Below are positions 13,501 to 22,500 of a stretch of 64,000 nt of DNA, piece after piece. The stretch spans positions 220,108,484-220,172,483 of the forward strand of contig CAXKWD010000001.1 of NCBI GenBank assembly GCA_964059195.1, given 5' to 3'. The notes beneath the pieces were generated by a model that was not told where the DNA came from, searched no databases, and saw nothing but the letters and a program-made list of their open reading frames with translations. This DNA comes from Ectobius pallidus. Lineage: Eukaryota; Arthropoda; Insecta; Blattodea; Ectobiidae. The translations under genes and the position numbers were made by a program. Position 1 is the first letter of the stretch, and every line of letters starts with the position of its first letter.

Positions 13501-16500
13501 CCCACCTGCTCCAATGTGGCAGTGTTTTCAATGTAATTTCTTGTTATTGTGACAACAGGGAAGCGATGACAGTCCTTCCGCAGCCAAGACCTGGCGATGC
13601 GACCCACTGACATGGAGTCATCCAGAGTCCGGTCCTTGTGAGCCTGATGCGTAAGCGTGGCCCAGAATTCGTCCTCCGTGAATGTGCTGTATTGGCTGCC
13701 AAAAAGAGCATTAAGTCATTTAGCTGCTAAATTGCTAAATACTGAATCTATCACCTCAGTTTTTCTTCCCCTGCACATTTGCCAAATGATCACAATAAGC
13801 GGCGTGCACTGTATATTGCAATTCTGCATTTTGCTATATTATTATTTCTTGCACTTTCTAGCTTACAAGAATATCAAATTAAAGTTGCCACCTGTTCCTT
13901 TATTAACAATGAGAAAACATGACTACTTACTTATTAAGGAGGAAGTTGGAGAGAGCAGTTTTGAAAGTCTTCTCAGACAAACTGGAATTCAGCATACGAA
14001 GAAACCAGTGAGCTGTAAACACAAATTAACCTTTCGATAAGATCATCATCGACAGGTAATTATTTCATTCACAAATATTTATTACTATCAGTAGCCTATG
14101 GCTGCTGCATTGTGAACTGTCATTTTCTTTTTTAAACATCATCAAATCCCGAGCATATGCACAAGCGTAATGCTGTATTGGCGAGAATATAAGACAATGT
14201 TTTTTCCCTGAAAATGTGCTTTTAAAAACTATACTTGTCTTATACGAGCAGCCTAAGACTCAACAACTCTCCATTCAAGAATGCAGCTGTGCACGTATGT
14301 AGCAGGTATCCCCACGCAAATGACATGCGTCCGACCCAAGGTCAAAGTCACGCGGAAACTCTATGAACTTTACCGAACTTAATTTTTCCCGAATTTGTGC
14401 TTGCTTGTACTGCACCAGGACCTTCTGATCCTGACTGCACTGTTACTAGCTTGGCGTCTCTATTCTCTACACATAAAGCTTTTGTTTGACCACCAGTCAT
14501 AACAGACCACTTGGAAAAGAAAGCATCTTCCCTGTCTCAATGCGTAAATAAAGGCAAGGGAAGAAGTTACAACATGAACTTCAAAATTCTGTTTTATGTG
14601 AAGCAAAATGTACTAATAAGCTATTTTATTTATTTTTTCGTAACTACCCTTCAAACAATCAGGGTCGTCTTATATTCGGGCCAATACGGTAATTTCATTG
14701 TTGCAGAGTTGAACACAAAAAGCATCCTTGTAACTTGAATGATTGAGAAGATATTAACAGTTGTTACTGATAGTGATTCTGCTGGACACGTGTATGTACC
14801 ATATTGGCCTGAATATACGACGAACATGATTTTTTTAAGGATAGTTACGAAAAAATAAATAAAATAGCTTATTAGTATATTTTGCTTCACATAAAACAGA
14901 ATTTTGAAGTTCATGTCGAAACTTCTTCTCTCACCTTTATTTACACATGAGACAATGAAGACTGTTCACCCTGTTCCTGCCCCTCTTTCTACTAAACTTC
15001 TTATAAGAAGAAGTGTTAGGGAGATGCTTTCTTTTCCACATGGACCGCCAAGACTGGTGGTCAAACAAAGCTTTACACCCTGTAGAGAATAGAGAAGTAA
15101 CAGTGCAGTACAAGCAGAAGCACGAATTCGGGAAAAATAAAATTCGGTAAAGTTCATTGATTTTCCACATGACTTTGACCTCAGGTTGGGCGCATGTCAT
15201 CGCGTGAGGATTCCTGCTGCACAGCTGCATTCATGAATGGAGAGTTGTTAAAAGTGTTAGGCTGCGGGTATAAGATGAATACAGTTTTTATAAACACATT
15301 TTGAGGAAAAAAAACATTGTCTTATATTCTGACCAATACGGTACTGTCTTATCGTTATCATGCCTTGCATACAGTATTCACAAGAGAAGAACTGACCTCT
15401 ATTGGTAACGCTGTCATGTTTGAAGTCTGGGGTGCTGTAGTAAGGATTCTGGGAGCTGTACTCATAGTATGCACTGTGCTGCAGCATGGGAGCCCAGTTC
15501 TCTTTGTCTATCAGCTGAAAAAACACATATTACATATTTAATTAATTAATTAAGTTAAATGTTATTTAATATACAATAAATACATAAACACATGAGCAAA
15601 GCTTGTGCATGCGGCAGTTTTCCTGCAAGCAGCTGTCAGATGTGAATGAAAATTAAAAAGTTTAGATATTCTGAAAACAAATAAATCCTGACCCCTTTTT
15701 ATTTTGTTGACCGATAAAAACACTTCACAAAAAATGTTTGGTCTCCACCGCATAACAAATATTATCACATGACCGATGTGAACAAATAAAAGAAACAAAC
15801 AGAGTTGGCATGTGCCTTTACAATAGATAAGAGATGAAGACGGACAAGGTCAGAGCCCTCGCATTCTGTTACTATCCTTGGGACATTCCTTTCTATTCAT
15901 ACAAACAGGTTGACGAGAGGATGGGAAGATTTCCCTCTCTTGTCAAAGAATTCCTTCCCTGTACGCCATAAACAACATTTCTTTTGTCTTAATATGGCTT
16001 CTCGGATTATCAACTGTGTCAAAATTATTATGCTCAGCTTTCGGCCATCTTCACTCTGTGGCCTTCCTCCTCAACCTCAAAACTACCTACAGCAACCTTG
16101 ATATAATAACAAAACTCACCGCTAAAGCCCAGTTTCTATAAACTCGCAAAATACCTATGGGTACAGAATTTACACAAGGATAACATTTACAAACTCAAAT
16201 AATTTAAAGGTAACAATCACATACACTTGTAGCGAGTTTCTAGATAAATGTCCTCCGGGTAAATATGAAAATGACAGAAAAAATGTTCCTACAAACTCGG
16301 GCTAGATCTTTCGGGTTAATTTATCCTTACATGGATGGCAGGATAAAATTTAACCTCTCATAGGACCAATAATAATTTAAACAATGAGAATCAAAGCCTT
16401 CTGAATTAAATTAATTGTACAATTCCAAGGCCTTGCTCATTATATCATTCTGGGTAATTCTGGAACTAATTTGCCCATGGATAATTTACCCAAAGGTATT

Positions 16501-19500
16501 TCACGAGTTTACAGAAACCGGGCATAAGTCAAGCAATTACTTCTCAGGCAAGCCCCTGGGACAATGGTAATTCATCCAAAACTTTTGGCAACACATATTA
16601 CCGCTATCATCAGACAATTTTCTGATGATATGCAGGACAACCAATTTAAAGTCTATAGACAGAAAGCCTGTGAGACATCAATCACTACTAAAAATACCAG
16701 GAAGGCTCCGATAATACGTGCTTACCTTGAGCAGACCAGCAGTAGCGAGGTAGCGTCCGAGAGCGTTGGTCACATAGAGATCAGACCACCAGTGTGGTGT
16801 TACAATGTGGCTCAGCCACTGGTACACGATCTCGTGGATTAAGCGAGACTGTCCCGCCTCGTCTGTTAGCTCGGCTTCCCTGTCACACACAAAACAAAAC
16901 AAAATAAGTTTTTAACTAGAAGTTATTCAAAAGTAGTAAAACGTTTAAAACACTTTTAGCTCACTTACGTACCATTACTAGGACATGTTTCAAGAGGTTA
17001 ATTCCCTCCCATCGTCGGCTAGCGGTCGACTGGCGCTCTGGCGACTGTGTTGTGTGAAGTTCTGTGTGCTGCCATCTTTTTTTTTTTTTTAATTAGAAGG
17101 TTGTGAAAGTTGTAATTTTCCCCAAAAAATCCAAACATGGCACTAACTTTTTTAATGTTCGTTAAGTTATAGTGAATTATTAAACACTGTGAACATCTAT
17201 GTGGATAAATATCCACAAACATAAAGAACATCTCATGAGCTTCGACATTCTAACTGATGAATTTTTCATTGCCAAATGCAGCAAACTTCCCTGAGAGGGC
17301 AACACAAATGTCCAGCCGCCAGTTGGTGTTAATCTGACGATTATGAATGATGATGGTCTTCGAAACTAGTTCAGGTAGTTATACAAAAAATGAAGTATAC
17401 ATGCTAGACCCAACTCAAGATTATATCCTATTAATTAAAACTGTTTAATTAAGAACAAAACTGGCAAAATAATTTTATATATGAGCCCCTTAAAGCCCAA
17501 GTGGTGTAACTCACATTACTGCTGTTCTGAGATATTGAAGGTTTTGTCTGTCACCAAATGCATGGCTTTATGGACAGCATAAAATTGTGCTCCTACCTAC
17601 AGGGTTGCTATGCAAATTATGAGTTACACCATTTGCGCTATTAATAGAAGAACACTTTCTGAATAGGATCCTGACCATAACTAAAAAATAAAAAAACTGG
17701 AGTTACACCACTTGGGCTTTATGTATATTTATGAGGACTCAAGAGATAATGGAACTTAATACAGTGAAGCAACAAAGTTATGTAATTAACAAAGTTGTTG
17801 ACTATTAAACACTTTAGGCCTCACTTTATTCTTTTCTTTTCAAATTTCACTCCAAAAATTTGGGAGCAGTTATTTTTCAGGGGTAGGTAGTATTGCAGTA
17901 CATACAGTAATTTTGAGGCAGGTAATGGAAGAAATTAATTTTTAAATCTAACCTCATGTTATCCTCCCTTAAGTGCACGTTTCTAATTGCATGAATATTT
18001 TGATAGTTTTTACTTCAAATAAATCCTCTGTGTACATATTGTGGCATAATTACCACATGGAATGACAGAATCGAAGTGACCCATGCTCACCTGAACAATA
18101 TGAGACCCAGATGGTCTGCTGGCCGCCTTCCATTGTACTCTGGCAACGCTACGATGTCCAGCTTGGAGATGGGATACCTGATGCCCAAGTAATTCTCCAG
18201 GTACTCTACCATACGAGTTGCAATCTTCAGTGAACCATCCACTTTGCTTAGGAAGTCAGGTCTGCCGTGGAAATGCACTGTCACTCCACCTAGTTCAAAC
18301 AAGAAAAACATGTAATAATTAATTATGAGTAATTAATAGACAAACTATTCTTTTTTCTCGAGTTATTCAGTTCACAGACACACACACACACGGACATATT
18401 GAACTGAAAATTGTATTTTTTTATTCTGTAATTCTCTGGTATAATCTGTTGAAAAGTGTAAACTGAAATTATAAAATTTGCAGTAAGTTTATATAGTGAA
18501 GTTAATAAATATATAATAATACATGAGGTGGAGAATTTAACATACAATAGCTTCACTTAATTCAAACTAACCTGAACATGTTTCGAGCCAACATTTGAAT
18601 TAGGTGAAGTTATTGTATTTTTAATTCTCCATCTCATGTATTATTATATGTAAACTGAAAGTTTCCCCATAAATGAAACACTTTGTCTAAACTAAACTCC
18701 GTGGCGCTACATCCCTGGAGGGACTTGGCCTACCACCCGACCGCTGCGTCATCTCCCGTAGGCAGATGGCAGGATTGGGGGGCATGTGGTCAGCATGCCG
18801 ACACCCACGGCCGTTATTGGTGGTTTTCATGACCGGAGCCGCTACTTCTCTATCAAGTAGCTCCTCAATTTGGAATCACGAGGCTGAGTGCACCTATACC
18901 AGACCTCCCTACCTCAGAAAAATCCGAGGAGGTACCGGGAATCGAACCCGGGCCGACGGATCTGTAGTCAGCGACGCTAACCACAAGACCACGCCGGCGG
19001 ACAGACACTTTGTCTACTTGCACAATTATGACAAACATTTTAGTTTTATTTTCATTATTTTTTTTATAACCAAATAATTTTAGATACTTTTTACTGTCCC
19101 CAAATAACCACACTTGAATTACTAAATACTGTCGTTACCTTTAGGACTGGGCATGGTGTAGGGATTATGACTCTTGAAGTCTGAGACCAGGAAACCAAGT
19201 GAGAACGTTGAGATCGGAGGAGTGGGGGGAAAATGATCCCACACCCAGCCTTCTTCATCAGTGCTGTAAACACAAAACATACATATATAGATATAGGTAT
19301 AAAGTGTTTAATAGTCAACAACTTAGTTAATTACATGATTTACAATGGATTAATTAATAAAATGCCAATATTGAAAACAGCAGGTATGTATAAATTTAAA
19401 AAAGGGGGTTGAAAATATTTAATAAAGAAAAATACAGTAAAGGAGAAATCAAATATCTATGCTCCCACCAGCAGGTACTACAAATAAAAATATAATTTAA

Positions 19501-22500
19501 CAGACATAACAGTTGTCTGACTAATGATAGCTCTTTATTAGTGCTTATTCGTGCAGTTCTGCAAAGATTTTAGACAAAAAGTTCATCCAGCAAATGGGAC
19601 GAGCGGTAATAAAGGGTCTCTTTTAATTCTGAGAAAAAATTTATATGTTCAACGATAATTCAAATTACACCTTTATTTCATGATTTAAAAAAATGTATTA
19701 ATATTTGTATTATATTCTGTATGTCTGCCCCTGTAATTAACAATGTTTTCCTCACATTTGTCTTCATTCTTTAATGTAATTTTTGTTGTTGTAACTAAGT
19801 TTTTTATCTTACCGTACCTAGTTAATAGTAAGCGTTGTACTATGCAATTCATAAATTGGGAAAGCTGTAGTTTATGTTATAAAATAAATGCTTTCTGTTT
19901 CTTAGTACAGTAGAACTGCAATTATTCGGATTAATTGGGACTGGACCCGACCTGAATAATCAAATATCTGGATAATTGTATAAATAATGAATTTTTTTTT
20001 TTTAAACTAAATTGTACAGTATTGTACTTACATAAAGTGTCACATCTTAAACACATCAGTCAAAGTTAGTTGTTTTGCTAACATACTGTTGATTTTGTTG
20101 GCATGGTCTTGCTTTTTCACAAATAAATGGCCCTGAAAGAGGGTTTTCCAATGCTCACTGCTGCAAAAACCACTTGAATACAGACTCAATTTCATAAATT
20201 TGTTTATAATAAATTGTTTGTGATAATTTAGTATTGTTCATACCATTGTAACTACTTTAAAAGCCAAAGTTTACTGGTACAATGAGCTGGGCTTAGGAAT
20301 TATCTATTGCCATTGAGTAAGTACTATGTAAATATCTAAAGTATAAAACAACATAGTCCTTTGTAACAAAGGACTGTGAAAGAGAAAGTAAATACACCTG
20401 ATATAATGTTTAAAGCCTTCTGAAAATAAGGGAAGATCTAAAGATAGAAAAATAAATTTCTGTAGAAAATTTAGGAAACATAAAGGATGCACTACGAAGG
20501 ATTGACTAATTTTGCTTTCCGTTTCACTTCAGACAGTTGCCGTTTAATCCAGGGAATTTTAGATGATATTATCCCTATGTTCATGGGATGAGGACATATT
20601 TCAATTTAAAATTATATTGAACAAAGGGTCTGTTTAGGGCAGGTTTTCCTGTGTTATACAGTAAAGTGCCACTAATCTGGACTAGATGGGACTAGCCATC
20701 TTTGTCTGGATTGAACAGAATTTCTCTTAAAATGCTCATACTGTATTGTAATACAAGTTTTAAATGGGTAAAACTATAAAAACAGATATTTCTTTCATAA
20801 ATATAGCTTTCCTTACAACGTAATTTTATTAAGTGCACAGAATGGTACTTTCTGAGATTGTGTGGGCAGGAAAATGTCTGTCCGTCTGTCTGTCTATCTG
20901 TGTGTCTGTACGCATGATAACTGAAATACGCTTTATTGGGTATACATGAAACTTGGTATATGCATTTATGATGTCCATGGGAAGAAGCCTATTGATTTTG
21001 GACCAAATCGGTTGACCGGAGTAATGCCCAATTTAGTGCCTACTTTATGGTGATACATTATACAGAATTTATCAAATGCAAATCAGATCTAAAGACAACA
21101 CATTGTTTTACACTGTTCATGTACGGCTCTAGAAGTTGCAATACAGATAGCATTGACAAATAACACTACCCACATATTCCTTCACATATGCTTATCAAAC
21201 TTTAGATCTTTATTCTTCCGTAAGCCCTGCTTAATTAACGATCTCGGAAATTGATTACAAATATAACTTATTTTCTGGATATTATAATTGAGGCGCCTAG
21301 AAGCCAAGGGAGATAAGTGCACTTTTTGTTAAATGGAGTTAAATACAAATCTGTATGGCTGAGAATGACATCTGTTTGGAGGACAAGGGAGATTTGCTAC
21401 ACAACTACTAGGTGCTGATATCTACTGGTGGAAATAAGTACCACATCAAGACTTAGCATGTTTGTTTGGTGGCTAAGGAAGATAACTACTTTATTTTCTC
21501 AAAAGTGTAAAAAGTGCACTTACCTCCCTTGGCTTCTAGGCGCCTCAATTGCAATTATCATTGATTAAACAAAACCATTCTGGCACTTTGTTATATCAGT
21601 TCACCTGATTTTATTTTTAATCCTACTGTATATGTAGTCCTAAGCTTTTAACCTACGAACTGTTGTTGGATTAACAAAACAAAACAGCTTTGTGATTGAA
21701 AATTAGTAAATCCTTAATAATTATATAAGGGTTGAATTTTTACACAAAAACTTCACTTTTGGTATAGTTTACCTGTACTAAGAAGAATATTATAGGAGAA
21801 AAATTCCTCCGACACTGGGACTTGAACCCAGGACCTTTGGCTATTCGCGCCAATGCTCTAACAAATGAGCTAAACCAGACAGACAGACAAGTTATATCAT
21901 ATGTACTACATATGTACTACATATGACATAACTTGTCTGTCTGTGAGGTAGACCATTAGGGCAATCAGTCATAGGAGAGAGGTTCCATCTGGCGCTGCGA
22001 ATTGAGCTCCGGCTTAGCTCAGTTGGTAGAGCATTGGCGCGAATAGCCAAAGGTCCTGGGTTCAAGTCCCAGTGTCGGAGGAATTTTTCTCCTATAATAT
22101 TCTCATGTAATGTCCAACAGAGACAGTAATCTGTGGTTCATGAATGCTTACCTGTACTAGTTTCGGCGAATTTGCTACCTGTGGAAAATTCAATTCTCAT
22201 ATACTGTCTGGCGGCGAGCTGAAGGCCAAGCTAGCGTTCCCCCACTACCTTACCATGTGCTTGCATATACTGTCTATGTCTTTCCCCCACTATGCCACCA
22301 GCTCGGCCTTGCGCTCACCGCTAGTCAGTAATTATTATGTTATATAACTTCATGTGTTAACTTCCAATACAATTTAATATTAGTAAATCCTTCTTTTGTT
22401 TTCATTTTTTAAATCCTGTTCAGATTAACCAGATGTCTGGAGGAGCAACATCTGGATTAGCGAGATTATACTGTAGTAAGAAAGACTTTGAAAAAAAAAA

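Larger units (their letters stand above)
20659..22473. mobile_element. Possible Tigger-like element with nested insertions
   Basis: TA-CAGTAAAGTGCCACTAATC at 20657-20678 and the mirror-like GATTAGCGAGATTATACTG-TA ending at 22475 could be the two ends. Between them lie an interspersed repeat (20820-21620), a 256-bp MITE (21291-21546) and the tRNA-like palindrome (21785-22107). The pairing of ends is tentative. Confidence 0.35.

Noticed and set aside
18930..19000. tRNA gene on the minus strand
   Set aside because: The A and B boxes are present, but they head a 315-bp unit bounded by a 12-bp target duplication and have relatives elsewhere; it is a SINE.
22008..22079. Functional tRNA-Phe(GAA) gene on the plus strand
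   Set aside because: The fold is tRNA-like, but position 33 is C, the last acceptor pair is mismatched, the sequence is mirrored at 21808-21879 and repeated at 58915-58986 inside the same element. It is transposon-borne.
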